DNA from: Oceanicola sp.
GTDB taxonomy: Bacteria; Pseudomonadota; Alphaproteobacteria; Rhodobacterales; Rhodobacteraceae
Length of the DNA: 64,000 bases
Direction: 5' to 3'
Assembly (NCBI GenBank): GCA_017792405.1
Contig: CP051231.1
Location: forward strand, 908,011 to 972,010
Shown here: piece by piece, positions 19,491 to 27,341 of the stretch
How positions within the stretch are numbered: position 1 is the stretch's first letter
Layout of the letters: every line of letters starts with the position of its first letter
The notes under the pieces: generated by a model
What the model was told of the DNA's origin: nothing
Databases searched by the model: none
The model's input: only the letters and a program-made list of their open reading frames with translations
Made by a program: the position numbers and the translations under genes

Positions 19491-19981
19491 CAGTCTCTCA
19501 GCGGCAGCAGGGCGGCAAGCTCGGCGTAGAGCGCCTTGCGTTCCTCTTCGCTGAGAAAGGCCCCGATTTCAACCTCGCGCCCCTTGCCGGAGAGGGTGAC
19601 GTAATAGGGCACCGGCCCGCCGCTGCGGTGCAGGGTGACGCGGACCCAATGCGGATTTTCCTCCCAGCTCAGGGGCGCGCCCTTGGGGTTTTGCCGGGTG
19701 AGCAGCAGCCGATCGGGCCAGAGCGTCAGTTCTTCGAGGATCTCGCCATCGCGGTAGCTCTTTTGCAGCAGGAAATAGAGCAGCCAGAGCGCGCCCAGCA
19801 TGAAAGGCAGCAGGCCCCAGAGGACCGGCGTGCCGAGGGCGGGAATGAGCGGGATGCAGAGCAGCGCCGCCGTGCCGCCGATGAACCAGACGAAGCCGAC
19901 TTTCGGCAGCGACCGGAAGGGCCAGGCCGAGAGGGCCGCGCGGGTGCCGTCAGGCGGCGGAGTTTGCCATGTGTAGGGCAT
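19490..19981 (-). CDS. DUF2244 membrane protein
   Basis: A 163-residue inner-membrane protein with two adjacent helices (VGFVWFIGGTAALLCIPL, LWGLLPFMLGALWLLYFLLQ) and a C-terminal soluble domain (YRDGEILEELTLWPDRLLL, GAFLSEEERKALYAEL). DUF2244 genes are typical neighbours of cytochrome c oxidase genes in alphaproteobacteria, and here it lies downstream of ctaD and the CoxI-like gene on the same strand. Its function is not established; a role in oxidase assembly is a reasonable guess from context. The conserved WENPHWVRV motif is present. Confidence 0.85.
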   Translation of the reverse strand: MPYTWQTPPPDGTRAALSAWPFRSLPKVGFVWFIGGTAALLCIPLIPALGTPVLWGLLPFMLGALWLLYFLLQKSYRDGEILEELTLWPDRLLLTRQNPKGAPLSWEENPHWVRVTLHRSGGPVPYYVTLSGKGREVEIGAFLSEEERKALYAELAALLPLRD

Positions 19982-20080
19982 GGGGGCGAGTTTATCCCCG
20001 CGGCGCGGCGGGGGCGAGAGGGCTGCGCCTCGGCGGCGTGCCGCGCGGCGCGGCGGCTCGTCGCAGCGGTGGGGGCGGCA

Positions 20081-20608
20081 TCAGCCCTTGCGCCGGGCGC
20101 GGAGCCGGAGGGCGATGCCCGTGAGGAGGAGCGCGGCGCAGCACAGGAGGCCGGTGAAGCTGAGCAGTCCGCCCAGTTTGGAGAGCCAGTTCACCATCGC
20201 GATGCTGTCCGGTGTGTCGATGTAGCGGCGGGGCGCGCCACTTGCGTGCAGGGAAAAGGTGGGGAGGATCGTCAGGCAGGCGCCGGTGTGGGCGAGGGCG
20301 AGGGCGGCGGCGCTCCAGCGTGGCAGGGTCAGCGCCCCAGCGGCGCGTACCACCAGCACGACGAGGGCGGTGCCGCCGAGGATGAGGGCCGACGTGAGCA
20401 GGTAATGGCTGTAGGCCACGACGTAGTAGGTGTCGTGATAGGCGCGGTCGATGGTGGTTTCGGACAGGGGCCAGAGTGGGAACAGGGCCGCGATCAGGGC
20501 GATCACCGCCCAGCCTGCCAGCAGGGCTAGCGGCAGCGCGAGCGGGCGGCGGCGCAGCAGGAGCAGCGCGGCGAGCGGTGCGATCAGCAGAATGGTCAGC
20601 AGTGTCAT
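20081..20608 (-). CDS. Small CoxI-derived membrane protein (C-terminal cytochrome oxidase subunit I paralogue)
   Basis: A 175-residue membrane protein with about five helices. It matches only the last part of the neighbouring Cta[20 protein letters not shown] against Cta[39 protein letters not shown] against [19 protein letters not shown], then GGLLSFTGLL, with both ending in RKG. In CtaD the two His of HFH bind haem a3 and haem a. Here the first is Tyr and only the second remains, and all helices carrying Cu-B ligands are absent. It cannot be an oxidase. It has its own ATG and an intact frame, and lies 90 bases past ctaD behind a terminator, so it looks maintained rather than decaying. It may be an assembly or regulatory subunit. 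Confidence 0.8.
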   Translation of the reverse strand: MTLLTILLIAPLAALLLLRRRPLALPLALLAGWAVIALIAALFPLWPLSETTIDRAYHDTYYVVAYSHYLLTSALILGGTALVVLVVRAAGALTLPRWSAAALALAHTGACLTILPTFSLHASGAPRRYIDTPDSIAMVNWLSKLGGLLSFTGLLCCAALLLTGIALRLRARRKG

Positions 20609-20644
20609 CTGGGCTCGAGCATCGTGGAAGGGTCCGGAATGGAA

Positions 20645-20674
20645 AAGGGGCGCGTCGGTGATGACGCGCCCCTT
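20645..20674 (-). terminator. Intrinsic terminator of ctaD
   Basis: A perfect 12-bp stem (AAGGGGCGCGTC / GACGCGCCCCTT, 6-base loop) lies 25 bases past the ctaD stop. On the minus strand it is followed by TTTTCC. It separates ctaD from the CoxI-like gene, so that gene needs read-through or its own promoter. Confidence 0.85.
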
Positions 20675-20698
20675 GATCTTGTTTCTGGTCCCGCCCGC

Positions 20699-22369
20699 TT
20701 AGTGGTGGGCGACCTTGTCCCAGTCCTCGCGCTTGGGGAGGATCTCGAAGGTGTGCTCCGGCGGCGGGGAGGGCAGGGTCCACTCCAGCGTGTCGGCGTG
20801 CTCGTTCCACGGGTTGGCCGCGGGCGAGGGGGCGCCTTTGCGCATCGCGTAGAAGATCGTGACGATGAAGAACACGAAGCTGGCGAAGCTGAGGAAGGCG
20901 CCGATCGACGAGATGTAGTTATAGAAGGCGAAGGCTTCGGGGTAGTCGATGTAGCGGCGCGGCATGCCCTGACGGCCCAGGAAATGCTGGGGGAAGAAGG
21001 TCAGGTTGGCGCCGATGAACATGGCCCAGAAGTGGATCTTGCCTGCGGTCTCCGAGTACATCTTGCCGGTGAACTTGGGGAAGTAGAAGTAGATCCCCGC
21101 GAAGATGCAGAACACCGCACCGAGGCTCATCACGTAGTGGAAGTGCGCCACGACGTAGTAGGTGTCGTGGTAGGCGCGGTCGATCCCGGCCTGCGAGAGC
21201 ACGACGCCGGTGACGCCGCCCACGGTGAAGAGGAACAGGAAGCCGAAGGCCCAGAGCATCGGGGTTTTGAACTCGATGGAGCCGCCCCACATGGTCGCGA
21301 TCCAGGAGAAGATCTTGATGCCGGTGGGCACCGCGATCACCATGGTCGCCAGCATGAAATAGCTCTGCTGGGTGAGGCTCATGCCAACGGTGTACATGTG
21401 GTGCGCCCAGACGACGAAGCCCAGAACACCGATCCCGATCAGCGCCCAGACCATCGGCAGGTAGCCGAAGATCGGTTTGCGGGCGAAGGTGCCGATGACG
21501 TGGGAGATGATCCCGAAGCCCGGCAGGATGATGATATACACCTCTGGGTGGCCGAAGAACCACAGGATGTGCTGGTAGAGGATCGGGTCACCGCCGCCCG
21601 AGGGGGCGAAGAAGGTGGTGCCGAAGTTCCGGTCGGTCAGCAGCATGGTGATGGCGCCGGCGAGCACCGGCAGGGCCAGCAGGATCAGCCATGCGGTCAC
21701 GAAGATCGACCAGCTGAACAGCGGCACCTTGAACAGGGTCATGCCGGGGGCACGCATGTTCAGGAAGGTGGTGATCATGTTGATCGCGCCGAGGATCGAG
21801 GAGGCACCCGAGACGTGGACGGCGAAGATCGCGAGGTCCATCGAGTAGCCGCCTTCGTTGGTCGAGAGCGGCGGGTAGAGCACCCAGCCCACGCCCGAGC
21901 CGAGCTGGCCGTTGCCACCGGGCGAGAGCACCGAGGCCACCGCCAGCAGCGTGCCGGTCACGTAGAGCCAGTAGGACAGGTTGTTCATCCGCGGGAACGC
22001 CATGTCGGGCGCGCCGATCTGGAGCGGCATCAGGTAGTTGCCGAAGCCGCCGAAGAGCGCCGGAATCACCACGAAGAACATCATCAGGATGCCGTGGGCG
22101 GTGACCAGCACGTTCCACAGGTGGCCGTTCGGGGTGCATTCCTCCGCGGAGGGGATCATCCGCGAGCCTTCCATGCACATGAACTGCACTTCGGGGGTCA
22201 TCAGCTCCATCCGCATGTAGACGGTGAAGGCCACCGAGATGAAACCCACCGCCGCGGCGGTGAAGAGGTAGAGGATGCCGATATCCTTGTGGTTGGTCGA
22301 CATGAACCAACGGGTGAAGAAGGACCGGTTGTCCTCGTGGTCGTGACCGTGAACGGTGGCGTCCGCCAT
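20699..22369 (-). CDS. ctaD: Cytochrome c oxidase subunit I (aa3 type)
   Basis: The catalytic subunit of the aa3 terminal oxidase in the inner membrane. The start ATG 22369 ([14 protein letters not shown]) has GGGAGG nine bases upstream; the frame is open higher up but unsupported. The 556 residues and 12 helices are normal. Visible ligands are a haem a His in [11 protein letters not shown], the Cu-B/Tyr cross-link motif [13 protein letters not shown], the Cu-B His pair in [10 protein letters not shown], and the haem pair in VAHFHYVMS. The proton-channel Asn/Asp region ([23 protein letters not shown]) is also intact. No subunit II or III gene is in the window, so it is a stand-alone ctaD locus, as in other Rhodobacteraceae. 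Confidence 0.97.
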   Translation of the reverse strand: MADATVHGHDHEDNRSFFTRWFMSTNHKDIGILYLFTAAAVGFISVAFTVYMRMELMTPEVQFMCMEGSRMIPSAEECTPNGHLWNVLVTAHGILMMFFVVIPALFGGFGNYLMPLQIGAPDMAFPRMNNLSYWLYVTGTLLAVASVLSPGGNGQLGSGVGWVLYPPLSTNEGGYSMDLAIFAVHVSGASSILGAINMITTFLNMRAPGMTLFKVPLFSWSIFVTAWLILLALPVLAGAITMLLTDRNFGTTFFAPSGGGDPILYQHILWFFGHPEVYIIILPGFGIISHVIGTFARKPIFGYLPMVWALIGIGVLGFVVWAHHMYTVGMSLTQQSYFMLATMVIAVPTGIKIFSWIATMWGGSIEFKTPMLWAFGFLFLFTVGGVTGVVLSQAGIDRAYHDTYYVVAHFHYVMSLGAVFCIFAGIYFYFPKFTGKMYSETAGKIHFWAMFIGANLTFFPQHFLGRQGMPRRYIDYPEAFAFYNYISSIGAFLSFASFVFFIVTIFYAMRKGAPSPAANPWNEHADTLEWTLPSPPPEHTFEILPKREDWDKVAHH

Positions 22370-22564
22370 AGGTGCTGCCTCCCGGCTTGCGTAGGTTGTC
22401 CGAGCGGTCGAGCGAATGGGCCCATGCATCGCGCAGCAAGGCCCGGCTCTCCCTTCAGGACCCGCTTTTAGGCAACGCATTCAGGAACGGCAATGTGCAA
22501 GTGGTCGCAGGGGGTGGAAATTTGCGGCCTCAAACCGGGCAAAGCGCCGGTTGTCTGCGGATTT

Positions 22565-22954
22565 TCAGCCCGGCTGCGGGGAGAGCGCCGCGCGGGCCGC
22601 CAGATGGACCTCTTCGGCGCGGTCTTCCGGGCCGGGGGCTTTGGCGAGTCGCTCCAGCAGCGGGCGCAGCGGAGCGAGGTCGGCCGGGGGCAAGCGGGCG
22701 ATCACGAGTTCGATCAGCCAGTATTTCCACACCGCGTCCTCGCCGTGGAGGATGGTGCGCAGGTGGGGCAGCAGTGCGGCGCCCTCGGCCACCAGCAGGT
22801 CGGCCACCGGGCGGGCGACGGGCCAGTTGGCATCCTGCACCCATTCCAGCAGCCCGGGCAGCAGCGGCGTGCGGGCCTCGGGCGCAAGCGCGGCCGCGCG
22901 GTGAATAGCTGCGATGTCATGCTTGTCGGCGGGCAGGCAGGCGGTGGCGCTCAT
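22565..22954 (-). CDS. DUF5071 (HEAT-like) domain protein
   Basis: A 129-residue all-helical protein matching DUF5071 in pattern: an N-terminal DKHDIAAIHR, LPGLLEWVQDANWPVARPV, LPHLRTILHGEDAVWKYWLIE and a final helix pair. The family resembles a short HEAT repeat and has no known biochemical role. There is no signal or membrane helix. It is a single gene with about 45 bases to its upstream neighbour on the same strand. I rest the call on the DANWPVA and WKYW motifs. Confidence 0.75.
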   Translation of the reverse strand: MSATACLPADKHDIAAIHRAAALAPEARTPLLPGLLEWVQDANWPVARPVADLLVAEGAALLPHLRTILHGEDAVWKYWLIELVIARLPPADLAPLRPLLERLAKAPGPEDRAEEVHLAARAALSPQPG

Positions 22955-22999
22955 GCCGTTCAGCTATGATCTGCGCCGTGAGGCAACAAGGGGGCGTGG

Positions 23000-23398
23000 T
23001 CAGCTGCCCTGAAATTTCAGCATCAGCGCCACCCCGGCCCAAGCCGAGACTCCTGTGAGCACGGTGCCCCATGCGGTGTCGGTCGCCACCATCGCCCAGG
23101 ACCAGTCCTTCATCACCGCCATGGAGGTGAACTCATAGGTGCCATAGGCCATCGCGCCGATGATGGCGCCGTGGAGCAGCGCGCGCATCGGGTCGGCCTC
23201 GCGCAGGGCGGGGGCGGAGACGAGAAACACGAGACCGCCGACATAGGCGAGGTAGAACAGAGCCGCCGGGGCGAGGAGCGGGCCGTCGCGCAGGGCATCA
23301 CCGAGGTGGCGGCTGAAGAGCGGCTTCATCACCTGCGTCAGCATGATGGCGTCTGCGACGAGAAAGATGACGGCGGTTATGATGTAGAGCAGGATCAT
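23000..23398 (-). CDS. DUF2177 membrane protein
   Basis: A 132-residue inner-membrane protein of four helices. It starts at ATG 23398 (MILLYIITAVIFLVADAIML). DUF2177 hallmarks are FLVADAIML near the N-terminus, the GAIIGAMAYGTYEFTSMAVMKDW loop and DTAWGTVLTG near the end. The function is unknown in the family. It is the last minus-strand gene before a 440-base gap with an inverted repeat and the response-regulator operon. Confidence 0.85.
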   Translation of the reverse strand: MILLYIITAVIFLVADAIMLTQVMKPLFSRHLGDALRDGPLLAPAALFYLAYVGGLVFLVSAPALREADPMRALLHGAIIGAMAYGTYEFTSMAVMKDWSWAMVATDTAWGTVLTGVSAWAGVALMLKFQGS

Positions 23399-23838
23399 GG
23401 GGCGGTCCGTTGTGGCTTGGCGCAGAGATAGGGCGCGGGGGCGCAAGGCAAAGGGTGTGCGGGCGTGGCCGTCACGGTGCGGCGGCGCGCCCGCCCGCCC
23501 ACCCCGCGCCGCCGCCCCGCGACGGGGCGCACCGTTATGGGCTCATATCGGGCGCTGCGCGGGGGGCGGTGTTGCGGTGGATATTTGCAGCAAGAAAATG
23601 CAGGCAGGCGCGCGCTTTGCGCATTTTTTTGCTCCAAATATTCCCGCCGGAGGCCTCGAATCTCTTTTGGACGAACCTGGGCTTTGGCGCGGCACGGGCG
23701 AGGGGCGCGGCGCGGGGCGCGTGCCAACCGGGCACCGCGAGGTCTGTCACGCCTGCGGCGGCGGGGCGTTTTGACAGTCGGGGCGGATGAGTGTCAAATG
23801 CCGGGCAGTCGCTGGACGGGGCAAGGGGAGGAGCTCGG
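23399..23838. other. Intergenic stretch without a supported gene
   Basis: Divergent gap between the DUF2177 gene and the receiver gene. Several frames are open on both strands because of the GC bias, but their Arg/Pro/Ala-rich products and lack of ribosome sites argue against them. The only clear structure is the AT-containing inverted repeat at 23579-23644. Promoters for both flanking genes must lie here; I see no firm -35/-10 pair. Confidence 0.6.
23579..23644. repeat. Imperfect inverted repeat, arms of 23-24 nt
   Basis: The left arm (23579-23601) begins GGATATTTGCAGCAAGAAAA. The right arm (23621-23644), read in reverse complement, begins GGAATATTTGGAGCAAAAAA. The 19-base loop is GC-rich. 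The ATATTTG(C/G)AGCAA core recurs, as I recall, in intergenic repeats of Rhodobacteraceae. It could fold as a long hairpin in a transcript from either side. Confidence 0.6.
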
Positions 23839-24207
23839 TTGGGCAAACGGGTGCTCTTGGTGGAAGACGAGCCGAACATCATCGAAGCGATCCGGTTCAT
23901 CTTGAGCCGGGATGGCTGGCGCGTGGATACGCATTCCGATGGCGCCACGGCGCTGGAGGCGGTGGCGCGGGCGCGGCCCGATGTGATGATCCTCGATGTG
24001 ATGCTGCCCGGAAAGTCGGGTTTCGACATCTTGCGCGAGCTGCGGGCCGAGGAGGCCACCGCGGCGCTGCCGGTGCTCATGCTCACCGCCAAGGGGCAGG
24101 GCAAGGACCGGGATCTTGCGCTGCAATTCGGGGCCAACCGCTTCATGACAAAGCCTTTCTCGAACGACGAGGTGCTCGACTGCCTGCGCGAGCTGGCGGG
24201 GGCATGA
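23839..24207 (+). CDS. Single-domain response regulator (receiver only)
   Basis: A 122-residue CheY-like receiver with no output domain. I start at TTG 23839 because GGGGAGGAG lies just upstream with proper spacing and the receiver fold begins at once (GKRVLLVEDEPNIIEAI); a GTG at 23791 would add 16 unrelated residues. The phospho-acceptor Asp is in MILDVMLPGKSG, the acidic pair is EDE, Thr is in MLTAKGQGKD and Lys in MTKPFS. It overlaps the next gene by four bases and is encoded with a CbrA-like kinase two genes on, so that kinase is its likely partner. Confidence 0.9.
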   Translation: MGKRVLLVEDEPNIIEAIRFILSRDGWRVDTHSDGATALEAVARARPDVMILDVMLPGKSGFDILRELRAEEATAALPVLMLTAKGQGKDRDLALQFGANRFMTKPFSNDEVLDCLRELAGA

Positions 24208-24551
24208 GCGCGGGCGAGCCGCCGCGCGGGGCGCAGGCCGCGCCGGGGCAGCGGCTGATCGACATTGCCGACAGTGTGGACGCCGAGGACATTCCGCTCT
24301 TTCTCGCGCGGCAGACCTATCGCCGCCGCCGCCTGATGGATGCCGCCCGGCTGCTGCCGGTGGTGGGCCTTTGCCTGGTGCTCTTTCCGCTGCTCTGGAT
24401 CGGGCAGGGCGAGGGGCCGCAGACGCGGGGCGGGGTGATTTACCTCTTCGGGATCTGGGCGCTGCTCATCGCCGTGGCGGGGCTTGTGGCCGCGCGGCTC
24501 TCGGCCCCGCTTCCGCCCGGCACCGGCGACGAGAGGGACGATGTCGTTTAA
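24204..24551 (+). CDS. Small membrane protein between receiver and symporter-kinase
   Basis: A 115-residue protein whose start ATG overlaps the receiver stop (ATGA) and whose end overlaps the kinase start by 11 bases, so all three are translationally coupled. After a polar N-terminus (IDIADSVDAEDIPLFLARQ) there are two helices: LLPVVGLCLVLFPLLWI and GVIYLFGIWALLIAVAGLVAA. Its size, basic YRRRRLMDA just before the first helix and position recall the small companion subunits found before SLC5-type transporters (DUF485/DUF4212-like). I cannot assign a family firmly. Confidence 0.75.
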   Translation: MSAGEPPRGAQAAPGQRLIDIADSVDAEDIPLFLARQTYRRRRLMDAARLLPVVGLCLVLFPLLWIGQGEGPQTRGGVIYLFGIWALLIAVAGLVAARLSAPLPPGTGDERDDVV

Positions 24552-27231
24552 TCTCCTCGTCGGGGTCTCGCTGCTTTATGTCGGCTTCCTGTTTCTGGTG
24601 GCCTTCCTTGCCGAGCGCCGGGCGCAGAGGGGGATGCCACGCTGGCTCCGCTCGCCGATGGTCTACACCCTGTCGCTCAGCGTGTACTGCACGGCGTGGA
24701 CGTTTTACGGCGCGGTTGGTTATGCCGCGCGTTCCGGCCTCGAATACCTGACTATCTACCTTGGCCCGACGCTGGTGCTCACCGGCTGGTGGCTGGTACT
24801 CCGCAAGCTGGTGCGCGTGGGGCGGACCCAGCGGATCACCTCGATCGCCGACCTGATCTCCAACCGCTACGGCAAGTCCAACGCCTTGGGCGTGCTCGTG
24901 ACCCTGCTCGCGGTGATCGGCACCACGCCCTACATTGCGCTGCAACTCCAATCGGTCACGCTCTCGCTGGAGGTCTTTGCGCAATCGTCGGGCGATGTGG
25001 AGCTTTCGGCCCGGAATGCGCTTTGGGTTGCGGGGGGCCTTGCGCTCTTCACCATTCTCTTCGGCACCCGGAACCTCGATGCCAACGAGCGCCACCACGG
25101 GGTGGTGACCGCCATCGCGGTGGAGGCGGTGGTGAAGCTGGTTGCCTTGCTGGCGGTGGGCATTTTCGTGGTCTGGGGCCTTGCGGGCGGTGTGGGCGAC
25201 ATGCTGGCGCGGATCGATGCCTCCTCGATGGCAGATTGGCCGCTTGTGCCGAGCCGCTGGGCGGGGCTGACCTTTCTTTCCGCCGCCGCGATCCTCTGCC
25301 TGCCGCGGATGTTTCAGGTGCTGGTGGTCGAGAACTCGGACGAGGCGCATCTGGCAACGGCCTCATGGGCCTTTCCGCTCTATCTGCTGCTGATGAGCCT
25401 CTTCGTGGTGCCGATCGCGGTGATGGGGCTGGAGCGGCTGCCCGCGGGCTCCAACCCCGACCTCTTCGTGCTCACCCTGCCGCTCAGCGAGGGGCGGGGC
25501 GGGCTGGCGATGCTGGCCTTTCTGGGCGGCCTTTCCAGCGCGACGAGCATGGTGATCGTGGCGGCGATTGCGCTCTCCACCATGGTCTCCAACCATATCG
25601 TCATGCCGCTCTGGCTGCGGCGCCAGCAGGTGGGCGGGGCGATGATGGCGGGCGATGTGCGGGCGGTGGTTCTGACCGCGCGGCGCATCTCTATCGCGGG
25701 CGTGCTGCTGCTGGGCTACCTTTATTACCGGCTTTCCGGCGGCTCCGAGGCGCTGGCGGCGATTGGTCTGATCTCCTTTGCCGGCGTGGCGCAGGCGCTG
25801 CCCGCGCTGCTGGGCGGGCTGTTCTGGCGCGGGGCCACCCGCAAGGGGGCGATGGCGGGGCTGGTGATTGGCTTCGTGCTCTGGGCGTGGACGCTCTTTT
25901 TGCCCAGTTTCGGCCCCGGCGGCCCGATTGGCGCGACGGTGCTTGCCGAAGGCCCGCTGGGGCTGGAGTGGCTGCGGCCGCGCGCGCTCTTCGGGATCGG
26001 CGGGATGGACCCGCTGGTGCATTCTCTCTTCTGGTCCATCGGGCTGAACACGCTGGCCTTTCTTGGCGTCTCGCTCGCCACCTTCCCCGGCCCGCTGGAG
26101 CGGCTGCAATCGGCGCAGGTGGTCAATGTCTTTGCCCATACCGTGGGCGCGCGGGGCTGGGCGCGGGGCAGCGCCGAGGCCGAAGACCTGCTGATGATGG
26201 CGCAGCGCATCCTCGGTGCGCAGGAGGCGCAGGCGCTGTTCCGGCGCGAGGCCGAGGATCAGGGGCGGCAGGGGCAGTTGCCGGTGATCACCGCCGACTT
26301 TCTTGGCCGGGTAGAGCGGGAGCTGGCCGGCTCGGTGGGCGCGGCCACGGCCCATGCGATGGTGGGCCAGTTGGCGGGCGGCTCCTCGGTGCTGGTGGAA
26401 GACCTGATGCGGGTGGCCGATGAGGCGCAGCAGATCCTCGAATACTCCAGCCAGCTTGAGCAGAAGTCAGACGAGCTGGCGCGCACCGCCGGGCAGCTGA
26501 GGGATGCCAACGAGAAGCTCACCCAGCTCTCGATCCAGAAAGACGCCTTTTTGAGCCAGATCAGCCATGAGCTGCGCACGCCGATGACCTCGATCCGTTC
26601 GTTCAGCGAGCTTTTGCGCGATGGCGGGCTGCCACCGGAGGATCAGGCGCGGTTCGCCGGGATCATCCACGACGAGGCGCAGCGGCTGACCCGGCTGCTG
26701 AACGACCTGCTCGACCTTGGCGTGATGGAGAACGCGCAGGTGAGCCTCAACCTTGGCCCGGCGCGGCTGGGGGACCTGATCGACCGGGCGGTGGCCTCTG
26801 CGGCCCCGGCGGGGGCGGGGCTGAAGATTCATCGCACACCCGCCCGCGAGGCCCGCGAGTTGGTGACCGATGGCGACCGGCTGGTGCAGGTCTTCATCAA
26901 CCTGATCGCCAATGCGGCGAAGTACTGCGATGCCCCCGCGCCGGAGTTGCGGATCGAGGTGGGCGAGGAGGCCGGGCCGGAGGGGCACGAGCTGACGGTG
27001 GACTTCATCGACAACGGATCGGGCATCGCGGAGCGCTCGCGGGAGATCATCTTCGAGAAATTCGCAAGGCTGACAGATACGTCTGCCGCCGGGGGCGCGG
27101 GGCTTGGGCTGGCGATCTGCCGCGAGATCATGGCCCGGCTTGGCGGCGAGGTGAGCTACCTGCCCGGCCACGGCGGCGCGGCCTTCAGGGCGCGGCTGCC
27201 TCTGGCCCGGCGGGCCGGGCAGGCGGCCTGA
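24541..27231 (+). CDS. CbrA-like hybrid: sodium:solute symporter domain fused to a sensor histidine kinase
   Basis: An 896-residue fusion. The start ATG 24541 follows GAGAGGGACG. Residues 1-500 form an SLC5/SSS-type transporter of about 13 helices (NLLVGVSLLYVGFLF, TSIADLISNRYGKS, ENSDEAHLATASWAFPLY). A linker with a coiled-coil stretch (YSSQLEQKSDELARTAGQL) leads to HisKA with the phospho-His in SQISHELRTPMTS near residue 675, then HATPase_c with NLIANAAKYC, FIDNGSGI and GGAGLGLAIC. Characterised relatives (CbrA, CrbS) sense or transport nutrients such as histidine or acetate and control carbon use. The partner is probably the receiver-only protein at the head of the operon; its output remains open. 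Confidence 0.93.
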   Translation: MSFNLLVGVSLLYVGFLFLVAFLAERRAQRGMPRWLRSPMVYTLSLSVYCTAWTFYGAVGYAARSGLEYLTIYLGPTLVLTGWWLVLRKLVRVGRTQRITSIADLISNRYGKSNALGVLVTLLAVIGTTPYIALQLQSVTLSLEVFAQSSGDVELSARNALWVAGGLALFTILFGTRNLDANERHHGVVTAIAVEAVVKLVALLAVGIFVVWGLAGGVGDMLARIDASSMADWPLVPSRWAGLTFLSAAAILCLPRMFQVLVVENSDEAHLATASWAFPLYLLLMSLFVVPIAVMGLERLPAGSNPDLFVLTLPLSEGRGGLAMLAFLGGLSSATSMVIVAAIALSTMVSNHIVMPLWLRRQQVGGAMMAGDVRAVVLTARRISIAGVLLLGYLYYRLSGGSEALAAIGLISFAGVAQALPALLGGLFWRGATRKGAMAGLVIGFVLWAWTLFLPSFGPGGPIGATVLAEGPLGLEWLRPRALFGIGGMDPLVHSLFWSIGLNTLAFLGVSLATFPGPLERLQSAQVVNVFAHTVGARGWARGSAEAEDLLMMAQRILGAQEAQALFRREAEDQGRQGQLPVITADFLGRVERELAGSVGAATAHAMVGQLAGGSSVLVEDLMRVADEAQQILEYSSQLEQKSDELARTAGQLRDANEKLTQLSIQKDAFLSQISHELRTPMTSIRSFSELLRDGGLPPEDQARFAGIIHDEAQRLTRLLNDLLDLGVMENAQVSLNLGPARLGDLIDRAVASAAPAGAGLKIHRTPAREARELVTDGDRLVQVFINLIANAAKYCDAPAPELRIEVGEEAGPEGHELTVDFIDNGSGIAERSREIIFEKFARLTDTSAAGGAGLGLAICREIMARLGGEVSYLPGHGGAAFRARLPLARRAGQAA

Positions 27232-27341
27232 GCGGGGGGCCGGATTTGTGCCGAAAGGCAATCCGGGGTTAACCAATTTCAAACCTCCGCGTGACACAAA
27301 CGGCCTGAACGCCCTGCCCCCGGGGCCTGCCCGATGGAGCC

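Noticed and set aside
20624-22471. 615-codon open frame on the plus strand
   Set aside because: Antisense of ctaD; extremely rich in Asp/Glu/Arg/His and without recognisable fold.
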